A stretch of DNA of 64,000 nucleotides. It comes from Denitrificimonas caeni (GTDB taxonomy: Bacteria > Pseudomonadota > Gammaproteobacteria > Pseudomonadales > Pseudomonadaceae). A model generated the notes under the pieces. The model was not told where the DNA came from. It saw nothing but the letters and a program-made list of their open reading frames with translations, and did no database searches. The position numbers and the translations under genes are program-made. The stretch covers positions 62,001 through 126,000 of the forward strand of contig NZ_CAJHOA010000006.1 in the NCBI RefSeq assembly GCF_905120345.1. Reading direction: 5' to 3'. Every line of letters begins with the position of its first letter. The stretch's first letter is position 1. Of the stretch, positions 47,013-57,930 are shown piece by piece.

Positions 47013-47345
47013 ATGGCTATCGAATTTAATCGCCCACACAACACGGCAGGACTGAATAAGCCAGCGGCTCAAGGCTTAAAACATAGCCCTGCACAAACAC
47101 ATGCACAAGACACTGCTAAAAACAGCAGCCTTGAGCAAACAACTAAAGCTCCAGCCTCAGGCGAGTCAGTGCAACTGAGCAAAGATGCACGCCAGTTACA
47201 GGGTCTCTCTGAAAAGATGAGCAATACGCCTAGCGTGGACTCTGAAAAAGTCGCACAACTGAAACAAGCTATCGCCAACGGTAGCTACCAAGTTGATAGT
47301 GAGCGGGTTGCCAGCAAACTACTTGATTTAGAAGCTCAGCTGTAA
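47013..47345 (+). CDS. flgM: Anti-sigma-28 factor FlgM
   Basis: FlgM (110 residues) holds FliA inactive until the hook-basal body is complete, then is exported. Disordered N-terminal half rich in Ala/Gln/Lys, and a C-terminal sigma-binding part with [20 protein letters not shown] followed by [16 protein letters not shown] start at the ATG 47013, with GAGG nine bases upstream, which gives the typical start MAIEFNR. Preceded by a FliA promoter, so the anti-factor is made under control of the factor it inhibits. Confidence 0.94.
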   Translation: MAIEFNRPHNTAGLNKPAAQGLKHSPAQTHAQDTAKNSSLEQTTKAPASGESVQLSKDARQLQGLSEKMSNTPSVDSEKVAQLKQAIANGSYQVDSERVASKLLDLEAQL

Positions 47346-47385
47346 CGCTCAGCAATCCCATTTATAACAGTAGATAAAAGCCACC

Positions 47386-47853
47386 ATGTCTGATCAGCGC
47401 CTACTTGAACTTTTGCTAAAGGATATTGAGACAGCACAGCAGCTACTGACTCTCCTCGAACACGAGTTTAGCGCATTAAGCGAGCGCGATCTAAGCGCGC
47501 TGCAAGAGCTGCTGACGCAAAAACAACCTGCTTTACTGGCTTTGCAACAGCACAGCCACGAACGTAGTCAATTACTACGCCAAAACAATTTAAGCGCCGA
47601 CCAGCAAGGCCTAACAGCGCTTGCTGCTCATTCAGCCATTGGCCCACAACTGTTAGACAGCAGCGCACAACTCAACGCACTGCTTGATCAATGCCAACAA
47701 GCTAACCTTCGCAATGGCCGCTTAATTCGTAGCAATCAAACCAGCGTTAATAGCATGCTTAATATTATTCGAGGCACAGACACCCCTTCGCTGTATGACA
47801 AAACCGGCAGCGCCACCAACAGCAGCAAACAGCGTCCTTTTAGCCAAGCTTAA
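47386..47853 (+). CDS. flgN: Flagellar export chaperone FlgN
   Basis: FlgN (155 residues) is the helical chaperone of the hook-filament junction proteins FlgK and FlgL. It is Leu/Gln-rich and all-helical (LLEHEFSALSERDLSALQEL), with a flexible C-terminus containing NMSIINxx-like SVNSMLNIIRG. Identity is supported mainly by the family pattern and by its position 40 bases after flgM. Confidence 0.9.
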   Translation: MSDQRLLELLLKDIETAQQLLTLLEHEFSALSERDLSALQELLTQKQPALLALQQHSHERSQLLRQNNLSADQQGLTALAAHSAIGPQLLDSSAQLNALLDQCQQANLRNGRLIRSNQTSVNSMLNIIRGTDTPSLYDKTGSATNSSKQRPFSQA

Positions 47854-47956
47854 ACAGTCAGCAATCAAGCAAAGCAGGTTAAAAATTACTGCTATACTGC
47901 GCCCCATCCAATGACACCACACAGATAAAAAGACAGATAAGGGAAGGGAAATACGG

Positions 47957-48703
47957 ATGGCCTCTGACTTACGCTCTGACGACACGGCTGCACTGCCGCC
48001 TCAGCTTCTCACCTCACCCATAGAGATTACCGGCCATCTTCGCGCTCTTATGCAGAACCGTGACCCTCTAGAAATACAATTCAATGATCGCCAACAGGTG
48101 TACCAGAGCTACATTGTTGAGGTCGACCGCGAAAACAACCGTGTCGCTTTTGATGAACTGATCCCCAATACTGGCGAGCGACACTTACTCAACGGTGAAG
48201 CTTTTAAAGTTATGACGCGCCGAGATGGCGTCTGCATTACTTGGTCGCACAGCCAACCAGCGCTTGCCGATACGCTTGATAAAGCGCCCTGCTACTGGCT
48301 CACCCTGCCAGCAGAGATCATTTATCATCAACGACGCGACGCTTACCGCGCTGACACGTTACCCGAGCAATCCTTGGAAGTGTACATTAATAGCGCAAAA
48401 CTGATTAACCCTATAAGCGGCCGCCTGCTGGATATCTCCGCTACCGGTTGCAAAGTATATATAAAATCAGCCATCACTCCGCTACAACCCGGCCAACTCT
48501 ACGAAACTTTTTCTATACTCTTACCGGGTGGCAATATCACCTTAAGCGCTGAGTTGCGCCATTTATCCAGCGATGAAGAAAGCAACTCAACATTGGCAGG
48601 TTTTAAGTTTCATGCTCTGAACGGCGCCAGCCAACGCATTATCGAGCGTTTCGTCTACCAATTACAGCGTGAAGCTCGCCGCAGTGATGACGCGCTATTT
48701 TAA
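47957..48703 (+). CDS. ycgR: Flagellar brake protein YcgR (PilZ domain)
   Basis: A 248-residue c-di-GMP receptor that slows the flagellar motor. N-terminal YcgR domain (about 20-120) and C-terminal PilZ domain with the binding arginines in HQRRDAYR near 130-137 and the second motif DISATGC near 160. It corresponds to P. aeruginosa FlgZ, which follows flgMN. GGGAAGGGAA lies before the ATG. A TATACT box lies about 60 bases upstream of the start, so it may have its own promoter. Confidence 0.93.
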   Translation: MASDLRSDDTAALPPQLLTSPIEITGHLRALMQNRDPLEIQFNDRQQVYQSYIVEVDRENNRVAFDELIPNTGERHLLNGEAFKVMTRRDGVCITWSHSQPALADTLDKAPCYWLTLPAEIIYHQRRDAYRADTLPEQSLEVYINSAKLINPISGRLLDISATGCKVYIKSAITPLQPGQLYETFSILLPGGNITLSAELRHLSSDEESNSTLAGFKFHALNGASQRIIERFVYQLQREARRSDDALF

Positions 48704-48753
48704 GGCGCGTTTTACACAAAATAATATTACTAGCCGCGATAAATCACAGAAAC

Positions 48754-48782
48754 AAAAAAACCAACACTAGGCTGGTTTTTTT
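48754..48782. terminator. Terminator shared by ycgR and the tRNA-Ala/Glu operon
   Basis: AAAAAAACCA and TGGTTTTTTT pair over ten bases with a nine-base loop; it reads as a terminator in both directions. It lies 50 bases after ycgR and 25 bases after the last tRNA-Glu. Confidence 0.8.
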
Positions 48783-48807
48783 GTTTTAAAGACTTAATCT
48801 TTAAATA

Positions 48808-48883
48808 TGGCGTCCCCTAGGGGACTCGAACCCCTGTTACCGCCGTGAAAGGGCGGTGTCCTAGGCCACTAGACGAAGGGGAC
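48808..48883 (-). tRNA. tRNA-Glu (anticodon TTC), copy 3
   Basis: Identical 76-base sequence to the copy at 364-439, anticodon TTC, with encoded CCA. Last gene of the tRNA-Ala/Glu/Glu transcript. Confidence 0.97.
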
Positions 48884-49032
48884 AAATCCTTCTAAATAAA
48901 CATATTAAAATGTTTACTAGTGAATAACTTAACTAAACGCTTTAAGCGTTCAGATAGCTTACTATATTACCCTTTTTGCTAACAACTTATATCTATCAGC
49001 AGGAGTTTAAATAAACTATAATTTTTAAATAT

Positions 49033-49108
49033 TGGCGTCCCCTAGGGGACTCGAACCCCTGTTACCGCCGTGAAAGGGCGGTGTCCTAGGCCACTAGACG
49101 AAGGGGAC
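49033..49108 (-). tRNA. tRNA-Glu (anticodon TTC), copy 2
   Basis: Identical to the other two copies. The 3' flanks of copies 2 and 3 are also alike (TTTAAATAT before the gene on the plus strand), which suggests that a unit of 225 bases was duplicated in tandem. Confidence 0.97.
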
Positions 49109-49165
49109 AAAACCTTCTAAAACATAACACATTCATGTTATGCCACTTTTCATATGATTGAGAAG

Positions 49166-49241
<76 letters not shown>

Positions 49242-49259
49242 ATTTCGTGGACGGGGCGT

Positions 49260-49288
49260 AGAATAGGCTTAAAGCTTTCCCAAGTCAA
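49260..49288 (-). promoter_or_regulatory. Sigma-70 promoter of the tRNA-Ala/Glu/Glu operon
   Basis: On the minus strand TTGACT (49283-49288), a 17-base spacer and TATTCT (49260-49265), followed by a GC-rich discriminator (ACGCCCCGTCC), as at stable-RNA promoters. Confidence 0.82.
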
Positions 49289-49344
49289 CTTAATTTTATA
49301 ACTTTGTGTTTAATTTAAAACTCAGCATTTTCACGACTGCAAAA

Positions 49345-51129
49345 CTAACACTGCAAACGCCCATACAGCTGGGCATACAAGCCTTCTTGAGCAATAAGCT
49401 GTTGATGAGTACCATCTTCAGCTACACGACCGTTAGCCAGCACCAAAACTCGATCAGCCTGCTTTACTGCGCTTAAACGGTGCGCAATAATCAGCGTGGT
49501 ACGCCCCTCTAGAAACTGACTCAAGGCTTGGTGCACAGCAAACTCAGTAGCGCTATCTAAAGCCGATGTCGCTTCATCTAAAATGACCACCGTCGGATCG
49601 CTCAGCACCATTCGCGCGATGGCTAAACGCTGACGCTGTCCACCTGACAAGCGCACCCCAGCTTGCCCTATAATGCTATCCAGGCCTTTCGGTAAGGCAC
49701 GCACAGTATCTGCCAACTGAGCAATCGCCAAGGCCTGCCAGCACGCCTCATCACTGCGCTCACGCCCCATACATAAGTTGGCGCGCAAGCTATCATTAAA
49801 CAATGCCGGTGCTTGCAGGACAACTGCAACATGCTCGCGCACACAGGCTAAGCCTGTTTCTTGTAAGCTGGCATCGCCATAACGGATCTGCCCCGACTGA
49901 GCACTATAGAGACCTAACAGCAACTGCACCAAAGTGCTTTTACCACCACCACTGGCGCCAACAATCGCTACCTTTTCGCCAGCAGCAATATTAAAACTTA
50001 AATGATCCAGAACCTGCTCTTCAGCGTAAGCAAACTGTAGCCTCTCAACGCTAATCGGTACCGTTTTATGCCCAGCAAAAGGATTTTTATTAGCGGGGTA
50101 ATCCACTTCATCTTGGCGCTCAAGCAGCTGATTAATCCGCACCATTGCACCATCTGCAGCATAGAAGGCATATTGCAAGTTAAGTAACTGCTCGATAGGC
50201 CCAATCATAAACCACAGGTAACTGAATACCGCCAACATTTGCCCGATCGATAAATCAGAAAACAACACGGTCAGCATCGCTATCGCGCGAAAAATATCAA
50301 TACCGTATTGGAACAACAGGCCACTAGCGCGTGTGGAAATATCAGTTTTCCACTGTGAATTGATCGCACGATCACGCACATTTTTTGCACGATCCAACAG
50401 TCGTTGAAAAAAATAACCTTGATGATTTCCCGCTCGTACCTCTTGAATAGCATCTAAGGTTTCATTCAAGGTTTGGGTAAACACCGCAGTACTGTCATTT
50501 TCAAGCTTTTTTAAGTGTTTAACACGCTTACCAAGCTTGATCGTAAAGTACACCACAATGGGGTTAAGTAATAAAATCAACAGTGCCAATTGCCAATTCA
50601 TCCACAGCAGTACCGAAGCAGTTCCAAGCAAGGTCAGCATCGAAACTAAGAGACGACTTAGAGTTTCACCAATAAACTTATCCAAGGTGTCTAAGTCGGT
50701 GACCAGATGCGTGGTCACCGTACCACTGCCTAAACTTTCATATTCGCGCAGAGAAATACGTTTCAGCCGCGCCAGCAAGCGCATCCGAATCTGATACACC
50801 ACATCTTTGGATAGATGGGTAAACATCTTACTCTGACCAACGTTAAACAAGAGCGAGCTAAAGCGCAGGACAAACGTCAAAGCCAGCATAAAACCAATAT
50901 AGCCCACCGCTTGCTGCCAGTCACTGGGCAACCAGCGATCCATAAACTGTAATGCTTTCCCACTCTGTCCGAGCAACACCTCGTCCACCAATAGCGGCAG
51001 TAATAAAGGGATAGGCACACTGCATAGAGTTGCTAATACGGCGAGAATATTAGCCAGAATCAAACTGCGTTTATGCTGCACAGCCAAGCGACGAATGTCT
51101 GGCCAGCTGATTTGATCAGGTACTTGCAT
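49345..51129 (-). CDS. ABC exporter, ATPase fused to membrane domain (MsbA-like)
   Basis: A 594-residue half-transporter. Six membrane helices lie in the first 310 residues; the ATPase has Walker A VGASGGGKSTLVQLLLG near 385-400, signature VRLSGGQRQRLAIARMVL near 490-507, Walker B VVILDEATSALD and the H-loop IIAHRLS. It would work as a homodimer in the inner membrane. Substrate unknown. Its start overlaps the upstream DsbA-like gene by 14 bases, so the two are translated together. Confidence 0.92.
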   Translation of the reverse strand: MQVPDQISWPDIRRLAVQHKRSLILANILAVLATLCSVPIPLLLPLLVDEVLLGQSGKALQFMDRWLPSDWQQAVGYIGFMLALTFVLRFSSLLFNVGQSKMFTHLSKDVVYQIRMRLLARLKRISLREYESLGSGTVTTHLVTDLDTLDKFIGETLSRLLVSMLTLLGTASVLLWMNWQLALLILLLNPIVVYFTIKLGKRVKHLKKLENDSTAVFTQTLNETLDAIQEVRAGNHQGYFFQRLLDRAKNVRDRAINSQWKTDISTRASGLLFQYGIDIFRAIAMLTVLFSDLSIGQMLAVFSYLWFMIGPIEQLLNLQYAFYAADGAMVRINQLLERQDEVDYPANKNPFAGHKTVPISVERLQFAYAEEQVLDHLSFNIAAGEKVAIVGASGGGKSTLVQLLLGLYSAQSGQIRYGDASLQETGLACVREHVAVVLQAPALFNDSLRANLCMGRERSDEACWQALAIAQLADTVRALPKGLDSIIGQAGVRLSGGQRQRLAIARMVLSDPTVVILDEATSALDSATEFAVHQALSQFLEGRTTLIIAHRLSAVKQADRVLVLANGRVAEDGTHQQLIAQEGLYAQLYGRLQC

Positions 51130-51754
51130 TAATTGAGATCCAACGACTTAGAAGAGGTTCAAGCACCGTATAAGGCTGATAACCATTGGTAATTAGAGCG
51201 TACTGCTGCTGATGCTGGGCCAGTAACGTCGGAAAGCCGCTGACCGCTAAATGACGTACCCAAGTAAAATCAGCTTGGGTGGCTGCCTGCGTATCGGCGG
51301 CATCGAAGGCATCACAAAAAGCTTCGCTAGGGTAACCTGCCGCCACCGCCAACTCTCGCAACACCTGAGGCTGGGTAATATCTTCAGCATCTTGGTAGAA
51401 AGCCTGCTGCAGCTTATCGAGCAAGTTAAACATTCGTGCTTCATCCAGTTGACGAGCAACCACTAACGCTCGACAGGCGGGTTCAGTGTTATAAAGAAAA
51501 CCACTGGGCAACGCTTTAGCAAAATCAAATGGCTGCCCTGTACTGTCTGCCACTGCGCGCCAATGCTGCAAAATATAAGCGCGCTTGCTGTCATCTAGCA
51601 CAGCTTGTTGTCCTGTACGCAAACCACCCACGCGCAAAGTGACCTTAACCCCTGCTGCCTGGGCTTGCTTAAGCACCTGTTGCAGTACTGGATTAAAGCC
51701 CCAACACCACGAGCACATAGGATCAACAATATAAATCAGCTGCGTGCTATACAT
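51116..51754 (-). CDS. DsbA-family thioredoxin-like protein with CSWC motif
   Basis: A 212-residue cytoplasmic protein (no signal peptide) of the DsbA/FrnE-like group. The active-site pair lies in YIVDPMCSWCWGFNPVLQQV near 8-27; the cis-proline loop is SGFPTLLA near 170-177. Similar proteins are oxidoreductases or isomerases acting on thiols, often of unknown substrate. It is upstream of and overlaps the ABC exporter, which hints at a link between thiol chemistry and export. Confidence 0.88.
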   Translation of the reverse strand: MYSTQLIYIVDPMCSWCWGFNPVLQQVLKQAQAAGVKVTLRVGGLRTGQQAVLDDSKRAYILQHWRAVADSTGQPFDFAKALPSGFLYNTEPACRALVVARQLDEARMFNLLDKLQQAFYQDAEDITQPQVLRELAVAAGYPSEAFCDAFDAADTQAATQADFTWVRHLAVSGFPTLLAQHQQQYALITNGYQPYTVLEPLLSRWISINAST

Positions 51755-51820
51755 CGCTTTCTCCGACTACTGTGTGGTACATGGCAAACGTTAAGCAAGC
51801 GCATTGCACACGAACCGGCT

Positions 51821-51852
51821 GACGAACCGTTCGCGCCTACGAACGGCTCGTC
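51821..51852. repeat. Inverted repeat between the DsbA-like gene and fadH
   Basis: GACGAACCGTTCG and CGAACGGCTCGTC pair over 13 bases with one G-T wobble and a six-base loop. There is no T-run. It may be a REP-like element or part of a promoter region of the DsbA-like gene; no second copy was noticed in the window. Confidence 0.5.
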
Positions 51853-51972
51853 CTTGTTTAGGGGCCAGAGTTTACCCGATTCAGCCTAGCGTTTAAGGTT
51901 TTAAACCAGACTTTTTTACCAGCCTAGACAATTAAAACTTTATCACCCGTCTAAGTTCAGAGCACTTAAAAC

Positions 51973-52011
51973 AAAAACAGCGCTGCAAGCTTTCGCCGAC
52001 AACGCTGTTTT
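51973..52011 (-). terminator. Terminator of fadH
   Basis: AAAACAGCG and CGCTGTTTT form the stem with a 20-base loop; read on the minus strand it ends in a T-rich run. Located just after the fadH stop. Confidence 0.65.
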
Positions 52012-52028
52012 AGCTCTAACTATTCAGT

Positions 52029-54140
<2,112 letters not shown>

Positions 54141-54243
54141 TTATTAGCTAACACAATAGACAGACCGCCCTCGCTTCTCAATGACCCTAATAAACAGAAT
54201 AATGACTATAATAAACACTGACTGGGTATCAAGGTATCGCGTA

Positions 54244-55287
54244 ATGAGAAAGGTAGCATTAGCAAATATGCGTTTAGGTGATTTATCTGTTGGCTTTGTA
54301 CATAGCATCGCCGCAGCCATAGAACAGCATGGATATAATGTTGCAGACCTGTTTGAGCGCTTTGAACTTAATCCTGAGCGACTCGCACAACCCCATACAC
54401 GGCTATCTATTCCGCGCTATATGCGCTTAGGACATGCGGCGATCCAACTCACCGGCAACCCTGCGTTAGGTCTAGCGATTGGACAGCAGCTTTTACTATC
54501 GCATTTAGGCTTAGCTGGAGTAACCGCAGCACAAGCGCCGACAGTACGCGCCGCAGCGCGCTGTATCAGTCGCTTTGAGCTGTTGTACGCGCAAAACTAT
54601 CGGGGTGCCAGCCAGTTTCAGGAAGATCATCAAGGTGCATGGTTTAGCTTCTATTCAATCGCGCCCTACAACGCCTATAACTGTTTTGTCGTAGAGTCGG
54701 TATTACTGGGTTGGATCAGTCAATTGAGCCAAGTCTGTCAGCGTGAGATTGAAATAGAACTGCTGCAAATCGAGTTCCCCGAACCCAGCTACGCCGCTGC
54801 TTTTGCCAACTACTTACAGTGCCCAATCGAGTTTAACGCCAAACATAATCGCATCCGCTTAAGTCAAAACAGCCTCGCATTGAGCAACCCAGAGCATTGC
54901 CCCAGTACTTGGTATGCGCTACTGCAGCTATGTGAGGAACAATTGGCATTAAAAACACGGACCTACAGCTTAATCGAACAAGTCAGCCAACTGATCGCGC
55001 CATTATTGAAAAATGGTGAACCTTCTATTGAACAGATCGCGCAAAAACTACATATGCCGACGTGGACACTGCGACGCAAACTGGCTGAGCACGGCACACA
55101 ATTTCGTCAGTTAGTGAATCAAACACGTTTTGATCTGGCCAGCAGTTATATTCGTGATACTGATCTCACCTTTGGTGAGATTTCTTGGTTGCTGGGCTTT
55201 TCCTCACCAGAGGCCTTTCAACGTGCGTTTAAACGTTGGGCGCAACAAACGCCCGGTGAGTTTCGTAGAGCAGTATTACAACGGTAA
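54244..55287 (+). CDS. AraC-family transcriptional regulator (Arabinose_bd type)
   Basis: A 347-residue regulator: N-terminal ligand domain of the PF12625 type (GFVHSIAAAIEQHGYNVADL, then HAAIQLTGNPALGLAIGQQL) and C-terminal AraC helix-turn-helix (about 255-345: QIAQKLHMPTWTLRRKLAEH and EISWLLGFSSPEAFQRAFKR). Divergent from fadH, which it may control. The start is uncertain: ATG 54244 has AAGG nine bases upstream; ATG 54181 and ATG 54271 are alternatives. Confidence 0.88.
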   Translation: MRKVALANMRLGDLSVGFVHSIAAAIEQHGYNVADLFERFELNPERLAQPHTRLSIPRYMRLGHAAIQLTGNPALGLAIGQQLLLSHLGLAGVTAAQAPTVRAAARCISRFELLYAQNYRGASQFQEDHQGAWFSFYSIAPYNAYNCFVVESVLLGWISQLSQVCQREIEIELLQIEFPEPSYAAAFANYLQCPIEFNAKHNRIRLSQNSLALSNPEHCPSTWYALLQLCEEQLALKTRTYSLIEQVSQLIAPLLKNGEPSIEQIAQKLHMPTWTLRRKLAEHGTQFRQLVNQTRFDLASSYIRDTDLTFGEISWLLGFSSPEAFQRAFKRWAQQTPGEFRRAVLQR

Positions 55288-55444
55288 AGAACATATTGGT
55301 ACGATAACTGTCATACAATTCGAACTGTATAACAAAGGATAAGCAAGCATCCTCTATACCTACTAATGACCTATTAAATGATATTATTTCTCTTGATACA
55401 CATTATTCATCAGCTCACACTATATACAGCAAGGCTTACACCGT

Positions 55445-55450
55445 TATAAT
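55445..55450 (+). promoter_or_regulatory. Putative -10 element of nagB
   Basis: A perfect TATAAT lies 55 bases before the nagB ATG. No good -35 element is found at the usual distance, which would fit a promoter that needs an activator. A palindrome lies just downstream. Confidence 0.45.
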
Positions 55451-55457
55451 TCATAGC

Positions 55458-55476
55458 TGAGTACAGGGTGTACTCA
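55458..55476. promoter_or_regulatory. Palindromic operator candidate upstream of nagB
   Basis: TGAGTACA-GGG-TGTACTCA is a perfect 8+8 inverted repeat with a three-base centre, beginning eight bases after the -10 box, so it would cover the transcription start. That is a classical place for a repressor site. The regulator is unknown and no GntR/LacI/ROK gene is nearby. Confidence 0.5.
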
Positions 55477-55504
55477 TTTATTCCCTATTTGATGATCTTT
55501 AATT

Positions 55505-56254
55505 ATGTATAAAATTTTCGAGACAGTAGACGAGGTTTCCCTTTACACCGCACAGCGTCTTCTAGAAAAAATAAAAGCAGTACCTGCTGCTGTGATGGGA
55601 TTGGCCACGGGCAGCACCATGGAACCGGTATATGCTCAGTTGTTAAGCGCTCTGCAGCAGATGCCTATTGACGTGTCGCAACTGATTACCTTTAACTTGG
55701 ATGAGTACATTGGTTTAAATGCACAGCATCCACAAAGTTATAATTACTACATGTATCAACACTTATTTAATCAACTCAAGATACCGGCACAAAACGTTCA
55801 TTTGCCGGACGGCTTAGCCAGTAATATCGAAACCGCTTGTCAAGCCTACTCGCATGCCATTGAAAACATGGGTGGACTGGACTTACAACTATTGGGTATT
55901 GGCTCTAACGGTCATATTGGCTTTAATGAGCCACATACCTGTTTTGCCAGCCGCACTCATGTGGTAGAACTGTCTGAGCAAACTCGAATTGATAATGGTC
56001 GCTTCTTTACTGAAAAAAGCGAAGTGCCAACACATGCTATTACGATGGGTATCCAAGATATTCTGCGTGCCAAAGAGATTATTTTAGTGGCCACCGGTCG
56101 CAATAAAACGGACATCATGGCGCAATTATTTAACAGCAACATTGATGAGGCGCTACCGGCCTCAGCACTGAAACAACATCACAACTTAACGATTGTGCTG
56201 GATCGTGAAGCGGCAGCACTGCTTCCCGAGCAGGCCTTTAAAAGCGCGGTATAA
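55505..56254 (+). CDS. nagB: Glucosamine-6-phosphate deaminase NagB
   Basis: NagB (249 residues) converts glucosamine 6-phosphate to fructose 6-phosphate and ammonia. Family motifs: MGLATGSTMEPVYAQLL near 31-47, FNLDEYIGL near 64-72, and LLGIGSNGHIGFNEP near 134-148, containing the catalytic Asp/His region. No nagA, nagE or regulator is next to it, so amino-sugar use is not fully encoded here. The ATG has no strong Shine-Dalgarno. A DUF4197 gene follows after 25 bases. Confidence 0.93.
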   Translation: MYKIFETVDEVSLYTAQRLLEKIKAVPAAVMGLATGSTMEPVYAQLLSALQQMPIDVSQLITFNLDEYIGLNAQHPQSYNYYMYQHLFNQLKIPAQNVHLPDGLASNIETACQAYSHAIENMGGLDLQLLGIGSNGHIGFNEPHTCFASRTHVVELSEQTRIDNGRFFTEKSEVPTHAITMGIQDILRAKEIILVATGRNKTDIMAQLFNSNIDEALPASALKQHHNLTIVLDREAAALLPEQAFKSAV

Positions 56255-56279
56255 GCGCTTATTGACTGAGGAAAAAACT

Positions 56280-56960
56280 ATGCGTGCCTACTTTGCTGGA
56301 TGTATTGGGCTGCTGTTTGCCGCTCAAGCCTGTGCTTTATCGTTAAACGAATTAAGCCAAAATCAAGCCGGCGATGGCATGAAAGCCATGCTCGAGCAAA
56401 GCGCACGCGTTGCGGTACAACAACTGGGTCAACCCGGTGGCTTTAGTAACAACCCAGAGGTGCGCATCGAACTGCCAGGTAACCTTGGCAAAGCCGCTCG
56501 CGCCATGAAAATGCTTGGCAAAAGCAAGCAAGTAACGGCGCTAGAAGACAGTATGAATCGTGCTGCAGAAGCCGCGATGCCACACGCTCAAGAACTGTTG
56601 TTGGATGCGGTTAAAAAAATGACCATCAACGATGCTAAAGGCATTTTACAGGGTCCAAATAACTCAGCTACCGCCTATCTTGATCGCAGCAGTCGTGAGC
56701 AATTGCGCAATCACTTCTTACCGATGATCCAGCGCGTCACGCAATCTTCCGGATTGACACAGCAATACAATAACTTTGCCGGACAAGCAGCGAGCTATGG
56801 CGTGATTGATGCTAAAGATGCCTCTATCGAGAACTATGTCACTGAACAAGCTCTGGACGGTCTATTTACCATTATTGCTGAACAAGAAGCCTCTATCCGC
56901 CAAAACCCAGCACAAGCTGCAACGGATATCGCGAAAAAAGTTTTTGGTGTACTGCGCTAA
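56280..56960 (+). CDS. DUF4197 exported protein
   Basis: A 226-residue protein with an N-terminal signal peptide (MRAYFAGCIGLLFAAQACA, cleavage after CALS or ACA), then an all-helical domain of DUF4197: RIELPGNLGKAARAMKMLGK and GVIDAKDASIENYVTEQALD. The function of the family is unknown. GAGGAAAAAA precedes the ATG, and only 25 bases separate it from nagB, so co-transcription is likely. It is followed by a terminator. Confidence 0.88.
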   Translation: MRAYFAGCIGLLFAAQACALSLNELSQNQAGDGMKAMLEQSARVAVQQLGQPGGFSNNPEVRIELPGNLGKAARAMKMLGKSKQVTALEDSMNRAAEAAMPHAQELLLDAVKKMTINDAKGILQGPNNSATAYLDRSSREQLRNHFLPMIQRVTQSSGLTQQYNNFAGQAASYGVIDAKDASIENYVTEQALDGLFTIIAEQEASIRQNPAQAATDIAKKVFGVLR

Positions 56961-56986
56961 ATATCATCTTGCTGTGATGTAAAAAC

Positions 56987-57019
56987 AAAAACACCGCCCC
57001 AGCAGAAGGCGGTGTTTTT
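56987..57019. terminator. Bidirectional terminator between DUF4197 and fpr
   Basis: AAAACACCGCC (56988-56998) pairs with GGCGGTGTTTT (57008-57018), nine-base loop, T-run on the right and A-run on the left. Confidence 0.88.
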
Positions 57020-57055
57020 AATCAGGGCAAGTATAACCTAGAGTCCGTCTCGTCG

Positions 57056-57832
57056 TTATTTCTCAACAAACGCTCGTTCAATCACATAATCAGCCGCCGT
57101 ACCTAAACGCGGTGACACCTTTAAACCAAACTCATCAAGCATTTTACTGGTGTCATCTAGCATCGCTGGACCCCCACAGATCATGACACGGTCATGCTCA
57201 GGATTAATCGGTGGTAAGCCAATATCAGCAAACAACTTACCACTACGCATCAATTCGGTAATACGTCCCTGGTTGCGAAACGGTTCACGGGTCACTGTAG
57301 GATAATAAATCAACTTATCGCGTAACTGCTCACCAAAGTATTCGTTCTGCGGTAAATTTTCAGTAATAAAATCACTGTAGGCTACTTCACTGACATAGCG
57401 CACACCGTGCACCAAAATTACTTTTTCAAAACGTTCATAGGTTTCTGGATCTTGGATCACACTGATAAAAGGCGCTAAGCCAGTACCAGTGCTGAGTAGA
57501 TACAGGTTTTTACCGGGCCGCAAATCGCTGAGCAATAATGTTCCGGTAGGTTTTTTACTAATTTTTAAGCTATCACCAGCTTTTAAGTGCTGCAGTCGCG
57601 AAGTGAGCGGGCCATCGGGCACTATAATGCTAAAAAACTCCAAATGATCTTCATAGTTGGGGCTGGCAATTGAATAGGCACGCATCAAAGGACGACCTTC
57701 AACTTCAAGACCAATCATCACAAACTGTCCGTTTTCAAAACGTAAAGCAGGATCACGGGTGGTTTTAAAACTGAATAAAGTGTCATTCCAGTGATGAACG
57801 CTTAACACCTGCTCAACATTCAAATTGCTCAT
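57056..57832 (-). CDS. fpr: Ferredoxin-NADP+ reductase Fpr
   Basis: Fpr (258 residues) exchanges electrons between NADPH and ferredoxin or flavodoxin, and protects against oxidative stress. FAD motif RAYSIASPNYEDHLEF near 50-65 and NADP motif LLSTGTGLAPFISVIQ near 110-125; the C-terminus AFVEK is the usual short tail of bacterial Fpr. I start at ATG 57830-57832 with GGAG six bases before. It is divergent from the finR-like LysR gene, the conserved Pseudomonas arrangement. Confidence 0.95.
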   Translation of the reverse strand: MSNLNVEQVLSVHHWNDTLFSFKTTRDPALRFENGQFVMIGLEVEGRPLMRAYSIASPNYEDHLEFFSIIVPDGPLTSRLQHLKAGDSLKISKKPTGTLLLSDLRPGKNLYLLSTGTGLAPFISVIQDPETYERFEKVILVHGVRYVSEVAYSDFITENLPQNEYFGEQLRDKLIYYPTVTREPFRNQGRITELMRSGKLFADIGLPPINPEHDRVMICGGPAMLDDTSKMLDEFGLKVSPRLGTAADYVIERAFVEK

Positions 57833-57930
57833 AACACGCTCCAACGTAAGAAAAGATTATTTAGAGTGTAAGTTTAAAAGCTTAATCTGTTAAATTGATA
57901 ATATGTATAAATCATATCAGGAATATAGAT

